Assembly (NCBI GenBank): GCA_050847315.1
Contig: CP193791.1
Length of the DNA: 64,000 bases
Strand: one strand, 5' to 3'
Origin: Cedecea sp000277545
GTDB lineage: Bacteria > Pseudomonadota > Gammaproteobacteria > Enterobacterales > Enterobacteriaceae
Part shown: in pieces, positions 1 through 8,352 of the stretch
Position numbering within the stretch: the first letter of the stretch is position 1
Layout: each line of letters opens with the position of its first letter
The notes under the pieces: generated by a model
What the model saw: only the letters and a program-made list of their open reading frames with translations
The model's database searches: none
Told to the model about the DNA's origin: nothing
Position numbers and translations under genes: made by a program

Positions 1-2
1 AA

Positions 3-554
3 TCGAAAACGCTGGCGGAAAAAGCCGCCTGGGACTTTGTGGAGAAAGAAGGGCGTGGCCTGGAGCTGTCGGCGGTGAACCCGGTGGCGGTAATGGGGCC
101 GGTATTGGGGCCTGATTTTTCCCATTCCACGCGGCTGGTGAAAAACATGCTGGATGGGCAAAAAGGCAATCCGAACATCAACTCTTGTTTTGTGGATGTG
201 CGCGACGTGGCCGATTTGCATTGGCTGGCGATGACGCACCCTGCCGCCAACGGCGAGCGCTTCCTTGCCAGCTCCGGCCACAGCCTGCTGATGGTTGAGG
301 TGGCGAAAATTCTGCGCAAACAACTCGGCGAAGCCGCCAGCAAAGTCGCTACCCTCGCGCTGCCCGACTGGATGGTGCGCCTGGCTGCGCACAAAAATCC
401 GGGCATGAAAGGATCGCTGACTCTGCTGGGCGTGGACATGAACGTGACCAACGCGAAAGCGGTGAACCTGCTCGGCTGGGTGCCACGTCCACCGGAAGAA
501 GCGATTGTGGCCACCGCCGAAAGCTTTATTCGCCTGGGCTTACTGGAAAAATAA
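3..554 (+). CDS. NAD(P)-dependent extended SDR / dihydroflavonol-4-reductase-like, 5' truncated
   Basis: The reading frame is open from base 3 and the gene enters from outside the window; the GTG at 39 is not a start but an internal valine. The first visible residues (SKTLAEKAAWDF) match the stretch just after the catalytic Tyr-x-x-x-Lys of extended short-chain dehydrogenases, so the Rossmann half and the catalytic tyrosine lie upstream. The visible part carries the usual substrate-side sequence (VNPVAVMGP, then FVDVRDVADLHWLAM) and a C-terminus ending in a sugar-epimerase-like tail. A cytoplasmic NAD(P)H-dependent carbonyl/aldehyde reductase is likely; the substrate cannot be told. It ends 3 bases before the convergent MFS gene. 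Confidence 0.8.
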   Translation, partial: SKTLAEKAAWDFVEKEGRGLELSAVNPVAVMGPVLGPDFSHSTRLVKNMLDGQKGNPNINSCFVDVRDVADLHWLAMTHPAANGERFLASSGHSLLMVEVAKILRKQLGEAASKVATLALPDWMVRLAAHKNPGMKGSLTLLGVDMNVTNAKAVNLLGWVPRPPEEAIVATAESFIRLGLLEK

Positions 555-557
555 AGG

Positions 558-1931
558 CTACCGCTTCGCGCTTAGCAGCATCGCTGACAGCAAGGCGATA
601 AGCCCGAAAAGCGACATCAGCAGCCACGCGGTGTGGTACTGCTCGCTGGCAAGGGCGCTGCCGGACACGGCCACAAACACCGCCACGCCTATGGCGGCCC
701 CAATTTGCCGCGAGGTGTTAATGATCCCGGTGCCGGTGGCATATTGCTGCGCCGGGAGCGCCGCCGTACCGCCTGCGATAAACCCCGTCTGGCCGATACC
801 CGCTCCGGCTCCGGTCAGCATCAGCGCAGGCAGATAGGCCAGCAGATAGTCCGGTTCGGCGCTAAGGGCGCTGTACCACCAGAGGCCGGCTATTACATAT
901 AAAATACCGGCGGCGATGGTGAGTTTTTTAGGGGAGACCCCCGTTCTGCCTGCGATCAACGCCGCGACAACGGCGGTGCCAGGGCCGAGGCCAAAAGCGG
1001 CGCCTGCCTCGACGGTCGGCCAGTGCCAGACCTGGGTCAGATACAGGCTACCGCCCAGCAGCATGATGGCAAATCCCATGTAGAAAAAGGCCATGCCAAG
1101 CGTGGCCAGGGTAAACGCAGGCACGCGGAATACCCGCAGGTTTAGCGCCGGGGCGGGCTGCGTCAGGCAGCGACGAACGAACAGCGTCAGGAAGACGAAC
1201 GCCCCGCCCAACACCGTCCAAAGCCTGACGCTGGCGAAGCCCCAGTCGCTGGCCCAGGAGATCCCGGCCACCAGCAGCGCAAGCCCCGCAACCAGCATTA
1301 GCGAGCCGAGAATATCCGGGAAACGGCTCTTTACGATCTCCGTTTCCGTCAGGTGCTTGCTCAGCCACAGCGCCGGGATTGCCACCGGCAGGTTGATCAG
1401 GAAGATCAATCGCCAGTCGATATTCACCAGCGCCCCGCCGAGCATTGGGCCAAGCGCGGCGGCAACTGAGCCGGTAGCTGCCCAAATCCCTACCATTTGC
1501 TTATGGCGCTCTTTTGGGTACGCCGCCAGCAGCAGCCCCAGACTAGTGGGGATCATCAGCGCTGCGCCAATGCCTTTCAGGCCCCGAGCGCAAATCAGCG
1601 AGATAACATCCGGGGCAAAAGCACAGGCTATGCTCGCCACCGAAAACACCGCCAGACCTGCCTTGAAGATACGCTTGCGGCCGTAAATATCCGCTATTCG
1701 GCCTGCGGGCACCAGAAACGCTGCGAAGGCAATGGAATACGCGCTGATCACCCAGGACAGCGCCTGGTTAGTGGCCCCGGCAAAGCTATCGCGAATAGCC
1801 GGGAAAGCGAGGTTAACGACAAACAGGTCTAGCGACGACAGCACGCTTCCCGCGCCAATCACAATCATGACCCAGGCGGACACTCGCGCGCTGGCCTGGC
1901 TGACGGACGGTGAATCCGTAGAATGAGACAT
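558..1931 (-). CDS. MFS drug/H+ antiporter, DHA2 (EmrB/QacA) family
   Basis: A 457-residue, highly hydrophobic inner-membrane protein. It shows the DHA2 signatures: an N-terminal DLFVVNLAFPAI segment in the first helix (D1-type motif), GRIADIYGRKR (MFS motif A, loop 2-3, about residues 77-87), and motif C of antiporters (ALGPMLGGALV, about 159-169). Proton-driven export of hydrophobic drugs or metabolites is the family role; the substrate is not predictable. It lies 50 bases downstream of an AraC-type regulator gene on the same strand, and that gene follows closely spaced HxlR and ketopantoate-reductase-like genes, so it may be the last gene of a four-gene unit. A good Shine-Dalgarno (GGAGCAGAG) precedes the ATG. 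Confidence 0.9.
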   Translation of the reverse strand: MSHSTDSPSVSQASARVSAWVMIVIGAGSVLSSLDLFVVNLAFPAIRDSFAGATNQALSWVISAYSIAFAAFLVPAGRIADIYGRKRIFKAGLAVFSVASIACAFAPDVISLICARGLKGIGAALMIPTSLGLLLAAYPKERHKQMVGIWAATGSVAAALGPMLGGALVNIDWRLIFLINLPVAIPALWLSKHLTETEIVKSRFPDILGSLMLVAGLALLVAGISWASDWGFASVRLWTVLGGAFVFLTLFVRRCLTQPAPALNLRVFRVPAFTLATLGMAFFYMGFAIMLLGGSLYLTQVWHWPTVEAGAAFGLGPGTAVVAALIAGRTGVSPKKLTIAAGILYVIAGLWWYSALSAEPDYLLAYLPALMLTGAGAGIGQTGFIAGGTAALPAQQYATGTGIINTSRQIGAAIGVAVFVAVSGSALASEQYHTAWLLMSLFGLIALLSAMLLSAKR

Positions 1932-1981
1932 ACTCTGCTCCGAAGAAAGTAAGAACCTTAAAACGCAGGAGTATGAAAAGG

Positions 1982-2830
1982 TCAGCGGCGGCGGTATTGG
2001 ATATTTGAAAAGTGTGCGCTAACAAATTGTGCGGGCGTGATGCCGAAGCAGCCTTTGAAGCGGCGAATCAAATGGCTTTGATCGAACAGGCCAACGGCGG
2101 TGGCGACGTCCGAAGCAGGCTGGCCCGCGCGGAGCATTTGCCTGGCGGAGTCCATGCGGACTCTGTTGAGGTAGGCGTGCAGCGACAGGCCATAAGCGGC
2201 GCGAAACAGTTGGTTCAGCCGAACCCGGCTCAGGCCGGATGCCTGCGCCATATCTTCCGTGGTCAGCGGGGAGGCAAAGCTGGCATGAATCAGGTCGCGG
2301 ACTTTGGCAATTCGCGGCTCGCGGCGTTCTTCCTGCGGCGTAAACCGGCGGGTGGAATAGCGGCTTAGCAGCGGCTTCAACGCGTCAATCAGCAGCACTT
2401 CCAGCGCTAAGTTATCCTGCGATTGAAACAGCGTGCGGTGTAGCGTTTGCAGCCTGGCGACGATATCAGGATCGCTCAGGACCGGGCTGGTGAAGCACAG
2501 TCCGTGGCCGGGATCCAGTTCCAGCTCGTGGGCAATGCCGTCCACAACCCAGGGCTGGACGTAGAGCATGCTGTAGGTGTAGCCCTGCTCGGAATAAACG
2601 CTGCCGTCGTGGGCATCCCCCGGATTCACGATCATCGCACTGCCGGCAGGCGCGATAATCGAGCCGCGGCCCAGCCCCACTTTAGAGGCCCCGACGTCCA
2701 TAGTGCCGATCACAAAGTAATCGTGGGAGTGGCGCTCGTAGCGGTGCTTATTAAAATGGGCGTGCAGGCCCTGGAGCCCCTGCGACGGCGCCGCGACGAA
2801 CTGTGTCCACTCGTTGGCGAGAAGCTCCAT
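1982..2830 (-). CDS. AraC-family transcriptional regulator with cupin sensor domain
   Basis: 282 residues with the classical two-part layout: an N-terminal AraC_binding cupin (residues about 20-150, with HFNKHRYERHSHDYFVIG at its start and PGDAHDG in the barrel) and a C-terminal double helix-turn-helix (about 180-280, with LTTEDMAQASGLSRVRLNQLF and the second helix pair SHLIRRFKGCFGITPAQF). The ligand is unknown. It begins only 9 bases after the stop of the upstream reductase-like gene and is followed after 50 bases by the MFS exporter, the likely target. This arrangement suggests a regulator/exporter pair inside one transcript. Confidence 0.88.
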   Translation of the reverse strand: MELLANEWTQFVAAPSQGLQGLHAHFNKHRYERHSHDYFVIGTMDVGASKVGLGRGSIIAPAGSAMIVNPGDAHDGSVYSEQGYTYSMLYVQPWVVDGIAHELELDPGHGLCFTSPVLSDPDIVARLQTLHRTLFQSQDNLALEVLLIDALKPLLSRYSTRRFTPQEERREPRIAKVRDLIHASFASPLTTEDMAQASGLSRVRLNQLFRAAYGLSLHAYLNRVRMDSARQMLRAGQPASDVATAVGLFDQSHLIRRFKGCFGITPAQFVSAHFSNIQYRRR

Positions 2831-2839
2831 ATGACCTCG

Positions 2840-3790
2840 TTATTTGAACGGCTGCTGGGCCGCCGCGCCTGGCGTGTGCTGGTGGGCGTAAACCTGGAGA
2901 TGGCAGTACGCAGCCCGATAAAGGGGGACGTTCAGGCCGTGTCGAGTGGCGCGGGTAATCATATCGCCGACGATGGCATCACCTTCCAGGCGTGGCGCGT
3001 TGCTGGCAATGTCGCGCCTCATCGAGGCGGCCCAGGCGGATTGTGGATCCAGCAGGCGTTTTTCGATGCTGGTGATTTCCGTCTGCGGCAGCGCATAGCC
3101 TTCCGCTGCGGCGACGCTCAGGCTCTCCGAAATCGCCTGTTTCATCAGCGCCTCTCCGTCCCGTGTCGCCATGATATCTCCCACCGTGCCACGCATCAGG
3201 CAGTTCATTAACGCGCCGGAAGCCAGCATCACCCATTTGTTCCAGAGCGCCTGCATGATGTTATCTGACAGGGCGCGTGCGCCTGCGGAAGAGGCTAAAA
3301 GCGCGTAAACCGCTTTTGCTACATCAAGCGTTGCGGGCGATCTCGCGCCGACAACAATTTGATCCGCCGCACCCATCTGTTTGATCTCGCCGTTGGCGTT
3401 AAGCGTGGTGGCAATATAAGCCGCGCCGCCGAGCACCCGGTCGCGGCCAAAACGAGCGTCAAGCTCGTCGTAAACCGAGAGGCCATTGAGGAAAGGCAAA
3501 ATGGCGGTAGAAGGGCCAACTGCGGGCGTAATGTCCTCGATAGCCGCCTGCAGATCGTACGTTTTGCAACTGAGCAAAATCAGATCGTAGTCCGACCGGA
3601 GGCTCTCACGGGTGACTGCGTTAACCGGGGCGTTAAAATCGCCCAAACTGCTTTCCAGCCGCAGCCCTTGCTTTGCCAGCAGCTCAGCCCGTTTTGGCCG
3701 AACGAGAAAAGTCACGTCAGCGCCGGCCTGAATCAGCCTTGCGCCGTAATAACCCCCGATTGCACCTGCCCCAACCACCAGTATTTTCAT
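2840..3790 (-). CDS. Ketopantoate reductase-family (ApbA/PanE-like) dehydrogenase
   Basis: 316 residues from the ATG at 3790. A longer in-frame reading from 3964 is possible, but it has no homologous look and would overlap the HxlR gene; the chosen start places the glycine-rich Rossmann motif GAGAIGG right at residues 7-13, as usual in this family. Further family features are the N-terminal NADP domain (to about 180) and the C-terminal helical ApbA_C domain with the catalytic-lysine region (NKWVMLASGALMNCL). The enzyme reduces 2-oxo acids with NADPH. It is a paralogue outside any pantothenate context, so the true substrate is unknown. It follows HxlR by 37 bases and precedes AraC by 9. Confidence 0.85.
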   Translation of the reverse strand: MKILVVGAGAIGGYYGARLIQAGADVTFLVRPKRAELLAKQGLRLESSLGDFNAPVNAVTRESLRSDYDLILLSCKTYDLQAAIEDITPAVGPSTAILPFLNGLSVYDELDARFGRDRVLGGAAYIATTLNANGEIKQMGAADQIVVGARSPATLDVAKAVYALLASSAGARALSDNIMQALWNKWVMLASGALMNCLMRGTVGDIMATRDGEALMKQAISESLSVAAAEGYALPQTEITSIEKRLLDPQSAWAASMRRDIASNAPRLEGDAIVGDMITRATRHGLNVPLYRAAYCHLQVYAHQHTPGAAAQQPFK

Positions 3791-3827
3791 TACTTTTCTC
3801 GCTGAGTTTACGTTGATCTTACCCGAC

Positions 3828-4340
3828 TTAGCTTTCGCTGGGTTCGGGGTTTCTGATTCGACCCGCCGAACGCCAGCGGGTGAGGTCGTCGGCGCCTGGC
3901 CCCAACTCCACCATGACGTCCTGCGGCGAAACTTGCTGCCCGGTTTCGGTATCCACGAGGGCAACTTTCACTTTATGGCCGCTGCTGCCGTCCACCATAA
4001 AAAGCGACGGCCCCACAAGGCCCGGGATATTCCACTTACTGCCTATCTGCATCATGCTCAGCAGCACCAGCCCGATATCCCGCCCTTTTTCGGTGAGCAA
4101 ATATTCGTAGCGTTCCGGTCTCGTCTGGTAGCGCTGCCGGGTAATTAACCCTTGCTCTTCAAGCGCTTTTAACCTGTCGGATAGTGTGGCATTGGTGATG
4201 CCGCTGGAGCGGCGAAAATCGTCGTAGCGGCGGAGGCCTAAAAACAGGTCCCGCATAATTAGCATTCCCCAGCGGTCGCCTAAGGCTCCCATCACGCAGG
4301 CGATGGAGCAGGTCATACCTTCAAAACCTTTCGAGCGCAT
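3828..4340 (-). CDS. HxlR-family winged-helix transcriptional regulator
   Basis: 170 residues. The N-terminal half is the HxlR (MarR-like) winged helix: CSIACVMGALGDRWGMLIMRDL, then RRYDDFRRSSGITNATLSDRLKALEEQGLITR. The N-terminal cysteine (Cys11) is the position used for redox or electrophile sensing in HypR/QorR-type members. The C-terminal 60 residues are an extension beyond the usual ~110-residue core. A strong Shine-Dalgarno (AAGGAA) precedes the start. The gene is divergent from a secreted alpha/beta hydrolase, and the intervening region carries an inverted repeat over a promoter, so autoregulation and control of the hydrolase are likely. Confidence 0.88.
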   Translation of the reverse strand: MRSKGFEGMTCSIACVMGALGDRWGMLIMRDLFLGLRRYDDFRRSSGITNATLSDRLKALEEQGLITRQRYQTRPERYEYLLTEKGRDIGLVLLSMMQIGSKWNIPGLVGPSLFMVDGSSGHKVKVALVDTETGQQVSPQDVMVELGPGADDLTRWRSAGRIRNPEPSES

Positions 4341-4422
4341 AGCGTTCCTTATTTTTCATCAACGTGGACCCGGTAACAGTCTATAGCCGGATCTCTGCCT
4401 CCGGCCAATGGTTACGCTGCAG

Positions 4423-4456
4423 TTGATCTTTTTATTGTTACTCTTATTATAAGAGT
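4423..4456 (+). promoter_or_regulatory. Putative hydrolase promoter overlapped by HxlR operator
   Basis: TTGATC (4423-4428) and TTATAA (4447-4452) are separated by 18 bases and face the hydrolase gene at 4529. A perfect 7-bp inverted repeat ACTCTTA-tta-TAAGAGT (4440-4456) covers the -10 box. HxlR-family dimers bind short palindromes of this kind, so repression by the divergent HxlR protein is a fair inference. Confidence 0.5.
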
Positions 4457-4528
4457 TAATGGTGGAAGGGCAAGTTTTAAACAGCCCGATGCCAGAGAAC
4501 CGTCGCTCATTTACCCAGGTGAATCTTG

Positions 4529-5707
4529 ATGAAATCTACGCGTACCCTTACGAAAATCAGTCTGTTGCTAAGCCTTTTGCTGGCCGGTACCGGGCTCTCC
4601 AGCCCCGTATTTGCCGCCCCCGCAGCAGCACCCGCGGCGCCCTGGGATACTCAGCTCAACCCGGCGGCACATCAGGCCAATGCCGTATTCAATGACTACA
4701 AGTTTCGGGATGGTGAAACGCTGGCTCAGGTGAAGTTACACTACGCCACGCTCGGAAAAGCACACCGAAATGCGCAGGGAGAGATTGATAATGCGATTCT
4801 CGTGCTGCACTGGACGGGGGCGGACAGCCGGGCGCTGCTGAGCCCTGTCTGGACTAAATCCCTCTACGGGCCAGGCCGCCCGCTGGACTCGAGCCGCTAC
4901 TACCTGATTTTTGCCGACAGCATTGGTCACGGCCAGTCGAGCAAGCCGAGTGACGGCTTAAAGGCAAAATTCCCCAACTACGATTACGGCGATATGGTTG
5001 ATTTGCAGCACAAGCTGGTGACCGAAACGTTGGGCATTAAACATCTGCATGCCGTGATAGGGATGTCGATGGGGGGCATGAATGCCTGGCAGTGGGCGGT
5101 GGCGTATCCGAGCATGATGGACGGCGTCATGCCGGTGGTGTCGCTGCCGATCAAAGTTTCCGGGCGTAATCTGCTGTGGCGCAGAATGATCGTGGACTCG
5201 GTACGAGCCGATCCGGCCTGGCACAACGGCAATTATACTCAGGCACCCGAGAGCTGGCTTCAGGGCTACAACATCCTGCGAATGATGATCGACAGCGCGC
5301 CGGATCTGCAAAGAACGATCCCGGACGAGGCCGCGGCGGACAAGTTCCTGGCGAACAACCGTTTCACCGCCAACCATATCGACACCAACGATGTGATTTA
5401 TTCGCTCAAATCCTCCTTCAGCTATAACCCGCAGCCTGACCTGAACAAAATCACCACCAAACTGTATGCGCTGAACTTTTCGGATGACGAGTTCAATCCG
5501 GACAGCCTGCGCGTGCTGGAAACCGAAGTGCCGAAGCTAAAACAGGGCCGCTACGTGGTGCAGGCAGGCACGCCAACATCGCCGGGGCATTTCACCATGA
5601 CGCGCCCGGATCTGTGGGCGAATCACGTCGGCGAGTTTATGCAATGGATTGGCGATAAACGAGTTAAGCGTCCTGCCAGTAGGGCGGAGAGCCAAACTTC
5701 GCCATAA
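4529..5707 (+). CDS. Secreted alpha/beta hydrolase, homoserine acetyltransferase (MetX)-like fold
   Basis: 392 residues from the ATG at 4529 (a TTG sits directly before it). An N-terminal signal peptide (MKSTRTLTKISLLLSLLLAG, cleavage near PVFA/AP) sends it to the periplasm. The nucleophile elbow GMSMGG is at about residues 180-185, an oxyanion-region LHWTG lies earlier and the C-terminal SPGH supplies the likely catalytic histidine; overall order resembles MetX/YP_-type alpha/beta hydrolases rather than lipases. Substrate unknown. It is divergent from HxlR, and its last 44 bases overlap the end of the convergent LysR gene. Confidence 0.85.
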   Translation: MKSTRTLTKISLLLSLLLAGTGLSSPVFAAPAAAPAAPWDTQLNPAAHQANAVFNDYKFRDGETLAQVKLHYATLGKAHRNAQGEIDNAILVLHWTGADSRALLSPVWTKSLYGPGRPLDSSRYYLIFADSIGHGQSSKPSDGLKAKFPNYDYGDMVDLQHKLVTETLGIKHLHAVIGMSMGGMNAWQWAVAYPSMMDGVMPVVSLPIKVSGRNLLWRRMIVDSVRADPAWHNGNYTQAPESWLQGYNILRMMIDSAPDLQRTIPDEAAADKFLANNRFTANHIDTNDVIYSLKSSFSYNPQPDLNKITTKLYALNFSDDEFNPDSLRVLETEVPKLKQGRYVVQAGTPTSPGHFTMTRPDLWANHVGEFMQWIGDKRVKRPASRAESQTSP

Positions 5708-6596
5708 AAAAGTCTATTGCGGTGCGGGTGTTGAGCGACGGAAAACGCCCGCCGGGGTAGAGCATATAGAGTGAATGGTCGGTGGCGCTGTAGGACGCGG
5801 TGTAATCCGTCATCATCGGGATAAGCCGCCTGGCCCGTAGCGCATCGCTGATTTGCCAGTCCGGGAACAGCACGATCCCCGCGCCATCTTCTGCCGCTTT
5901 CACCAGCATTTCAGCGTTGCCGGAGATGATTTTAGGCTCCGGCGTGAGCTGTACTTTTTCTTCGCCCTGCGTGAAATACCAGCGCTGTAGCCCCATCAGG
6001 CCGCGGTAGGCCAGCAGTTTATGGCTGTGCAACTCTTCGGGCTTTTGCGGCGTGCCGTAGCGTGCGAGATAGGCCGGGCTGGCGACCAGATAAGCGCGCT
6101 GGCGGGTAATAAAACGCCCGTGCAGTGAGCTGTCCTGCATCGGCGAGATACGCAGCAGCAGATCGGTGCCGTCCGCCAGCGGGTCGATGTAGTTATCGGT
6201 CAGGTTTAGCTCCAGCCGCAGCGCCGGATAACGTTCGCTGAATTCAGCAATCCACGGGGCGATGTGACGCAGGCCGAAAGACACCGGCGCGTTGAAGCGA
6301 AGCACGCCGCCGGGCTGCTGGCGGCGCTCGCTAATTTGGTTTTGCGCCTGCTCAAGCTGGCTCAGCATTTCCCTGAACGCTGCGGCGTAAATATTCCCCG
6401 CCTCGGTGGCGACCACGGCTCGCGTGTTGCGGTAAAGCAGCTGTGTCTCCAGCGATTGCTCAAGCTGAATTACGGTGCGGGAAACGGAAGAGGGGGAAAG
6501 GTTCTCCTGGCGGGCCACTTCTGAAAAGCTGCCTTCGCTGATAACGGCAAGGAAGAGGCGCATTGAGCGCGCATTTATCTGGCTCAGATCTTTCAT
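5664..6596 (-). CDS. LysR-type transcriptional regulator
   Basis: 310 residues from the ATG at 6596; the longer reading from 6704 adds residues unlike the family. The N-terminal HTH (LFLAVISEGSFSEVARQENL followed by SPSSVSRTVIQLEQSL) and a C-terminal LysR_substrate domain (APVSFGLRHIAPWIAEF onward) are clear and of usual length. It is divergent from the nitroreductase gene 120 bases away, which is the most likely target. Its 3' end overlaps the hydrolase tail by 44 bases, in opposite orientation. Confidence 0.9.
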   Translation of the reverse strand: MKDLSQINARSMRLFLAVISEGSFSEVARQENLSPSSVSRTVIQLEQSLETQLLYRNTRAVVATEAGNIYAAAFREMLSQLEQAQNQISERRQQPGGVLRFNAPVSFGLRHIAPWIAEFSERYPALRLELNLTDNYIDPLADGTDLLLRISPMQDSSLHGRFITRQRAYLVASPAYLARYGTPQKPEELHSHKLLAYRGLMGLQRWYFTQGEEKVQLTPEPKIISGNAEMLVKAAEDGAGIVLFPDWQISDALRARRLIPMMTDYTASYSATDHSLYMLYPGGRFPSLNTRTAIDFFMAKFGSPPYWQDA

Positions 6597-6716
6597 TTGT
6601 GCAATTTCCGCAAAAGTCCTTAATGGATTATACGGTTTTTCGCTACGTCCGGCAGAGTTATCCTCCCCGGCAAGTAACGATGTCCGGTTTCGCCGGGCAA
6701 GCACAGAGAGGATGGT

Positions 6717-7397
6717 ATGAGCAATACAGTTTTGGCTTTTGACGAAGCCGTACGTCAGCGTTTTTCATCCAGAGCGTTTCTGCCTACGCCGCTGACTGAG
6801 GCACAAATTCGGGATGTTTTGCAGGATGCCCAGCATTCGCCGTCCAACTGCAACACGCAGCCGTGGAACGTCCATATTGCCTCCGGCACAACCAAAGATG
6901 CGCTGCAAAAGATGATGATTGAGAACGATACGGCGGGTAACGTCACGCCAGATTTCAGCTTCAGCTATGACGATTTTCACGGAGATTATTACGAGCGCAG
7001 CCAGCGCCAGGCGAAGGTTTATTACGATGCGCTTGGCATCGCCCGTGACGATAAAGAGAAGCGCCGCGAAGCGTATCTGCGTAACTTCAACTTCTTCGGT
7101 GCACCACATGTAGCGTTCCTGTTTATGCCGTCGTTTGGCGACAACGTGCGCGTGGCGTCCGACATCGGTATGTACGGGCAGAGCTTCCTTCTGTCTTTGG
7201 CAGCGCGCGGTTTTGCCGGAATTCCGCAAACGCTGCTCGGCTTCCATGCCGATGCGACGCGTAAAATTCTTGGCGTGCCGGACGAGTATCGCCTGCTGTT
7301 CGGGATCTCCTTCGGCTATGCCGATCCGGACGCGCCTTCTGCTCAGGTTCGCATGTGGCGCCAGAGCGTGGACGACAGCGTGACGCTGCATAACTAG
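6717..7397 (+). CDS. Nitroreductase-family FMN oxidoreductase
   Basis: 226 residues. The FMN-binding N-terminus RFSSRAFLPTPLTEAQI and the SPSNCNTQPWNV loop (about 42-53) are diagnostic for the NfsB/nitroreductase superfamily; the C-terminal FGISFGYADPDAP is the conserved end. Such enzymes reduce nitroaromatics, quinones or enones with NAD(P)H. An AGAGAGG Shine-Dalgarno precedes the ATG (a second, out-of-frame ATG at 6712 stops after two codons). Divergent from LysR; its stop overlaps the stop of the convergent DMT exporter by 4 bases. Confidence 0.9.
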   Translation: MSNTVLAFDEAVRQRFSSRAFLPTPLTEAQIRDVLQDAQHSPSNCNTQPWNVHIASGTTKDALQKMMIENDTAGNVTPDFSFSYDDFHGDYYERSQRQAKVYYDALGIARDDKEKRREAYLRNFNFFGAPHVAFLFMPSFGDNVRVASDIGMYGQSFLLSLAARGFAGIPQTLLGFHADATRKILGVPDEYRLLFGISFGYADPDAPSAQVRMWRQSVDDSVTLHN

Positions 7398-8260
7398 CGG
7401 CTGAGCGGGCGCTCCTTTTTCATGCCGATGGCCAGGGCCAGCAGGATCGCCGCCAGCGAAAGCGCGCTGGTGAGATCGGGAACCTGGCCAAGAATCAGCG
7501 CTGAGCTGAGCATGGCGAAGACCGGGATCAGCAGAGAAAGCGGTGCCACGCGGGAAGCCGGGTATGTGTGAAGCAGGGTATTCCAGCCCCAGTAGCAGAA
7601 GTGCGTGGCGGCATAAACCTGGAACAGCAGCGAAAACACGGCCTGTTTATCGATATTCTGCGCCAGCGAAGTGAAGGGCGCGGAACCGTGCCAGGCCCAG
7701 GTCAGCAGCACCAGCGGCACAGGGGGAAACAGGCTGGCCCACACCACAAAAGCAAAGATCTCTTTCACGCCGGAAAGTTTGATGATGATGTTCCCGGCGC
7801 TCCAGGCCAGCGCGCTGATCACAATCAGTATCAACCCGGTTAGCGTTGCGCTGCCGGCGCTATCCAGCACCACGCCAGGCAGCCCCGCCGTCGCCAGAAC
7901 AATACCGCAGCGCTGCGGGCGCGTAAGGCGTTCGCCAAACAGCAGAACACCCCAGCCCAGGGTAAAAAAGGCGCTGAGCTGGATAAGCAAGGCGGCGCTG
8001 CCGGGCGGCACGCCAAACGCGATACCCAGATTGATCAGCGCCCACATCGCCACGCCAAAAATCAGGCCATAGGCCGCTACCCAATGTAAGGCTACTGCCG
8101 GGCGTTGGATAAAGAAAACCCACGGCAGGGCGGCAAATGTAAATCGCAGGGCGGTTAGTAGAAGGGGATCGATATGGGCCAGCCCGAGCCGGGTAAGAGG
8201 AAAGTTAATCCCCCAGGCGGCGGTGACGGCCAGGGCGAGAAAAAGGTGTTTGCGCTGCAT
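7394..8260 (-). CDS. EamA/DMT-superfamily exporter
   Basis: 288 residues, about ten hydrophobic segments arranged as two EamA repeats (residues about 5-135 and 140-275), with the typical first helix ALAVTAAWGINFPLTRLGL. Close in layout to the O-acetylserine/cysteine exporter EamA (YdeD), but the substrate is not proven. An AraC-type gene is divergent from it, 92 bases away, suggesting local control. Confidence 0.88.
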   Translation of the reverse strand: MQRKHLFLALAVTAAWGINFPLTRLGLAHIDPLLLTALRFTFAALPWVFFIQRPAVALHWVAAYGLIFGVAMWALINLGIAFGVPPGSAALLIQLSAFFTLGWGVLLFGERLTRPQRCGIVLATAGLPGVVLDSAGSATLTGLILIVISALAWSAGNIIIKLSGVKEIFAFVVWASLFPPVPLVLLTWAWHGSAPFTSLAQNIDKQAVFSLLFQVYAATHFCYWGWNTLLHTYPASRVAPLSLLIPVFAMLSSALILGQVPDLTSALSLAAILLALAIGMKKERPLSR

Positions 8261-8330
8261 GTCTGTGTCCGGTGAAAAGTGTCGCCGGGACTGTAGCGCT
8301 TCCCGAATTGGCCTGATTTTATTAACGGGT

Positions 8331-8348
8331 CAATTTTTGTTAAAATTG
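8331..8348. promoter_or_regulatory. Inverted repeat before the AraC gene, putative operator
   Basis: Perfect repeat CAATTTT-tgtt-AAAATTG ending 4 bases before the ATG of the AraC-type gene. Its position in the 92-bp divergent region would suit autoregulation; binding is not shown. Confidence 0.35.
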
Positions 8349-8352
8349 GGCC

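Noticed and set aside
2012..3805. Long + strand frames antisense to AraC and the reductase (e.g. 2447-3211, 3359-3805)
   Set aside because: High-GC shadow frames; codon content and protein sequences match nothing, and the minus-strand genes are clear.
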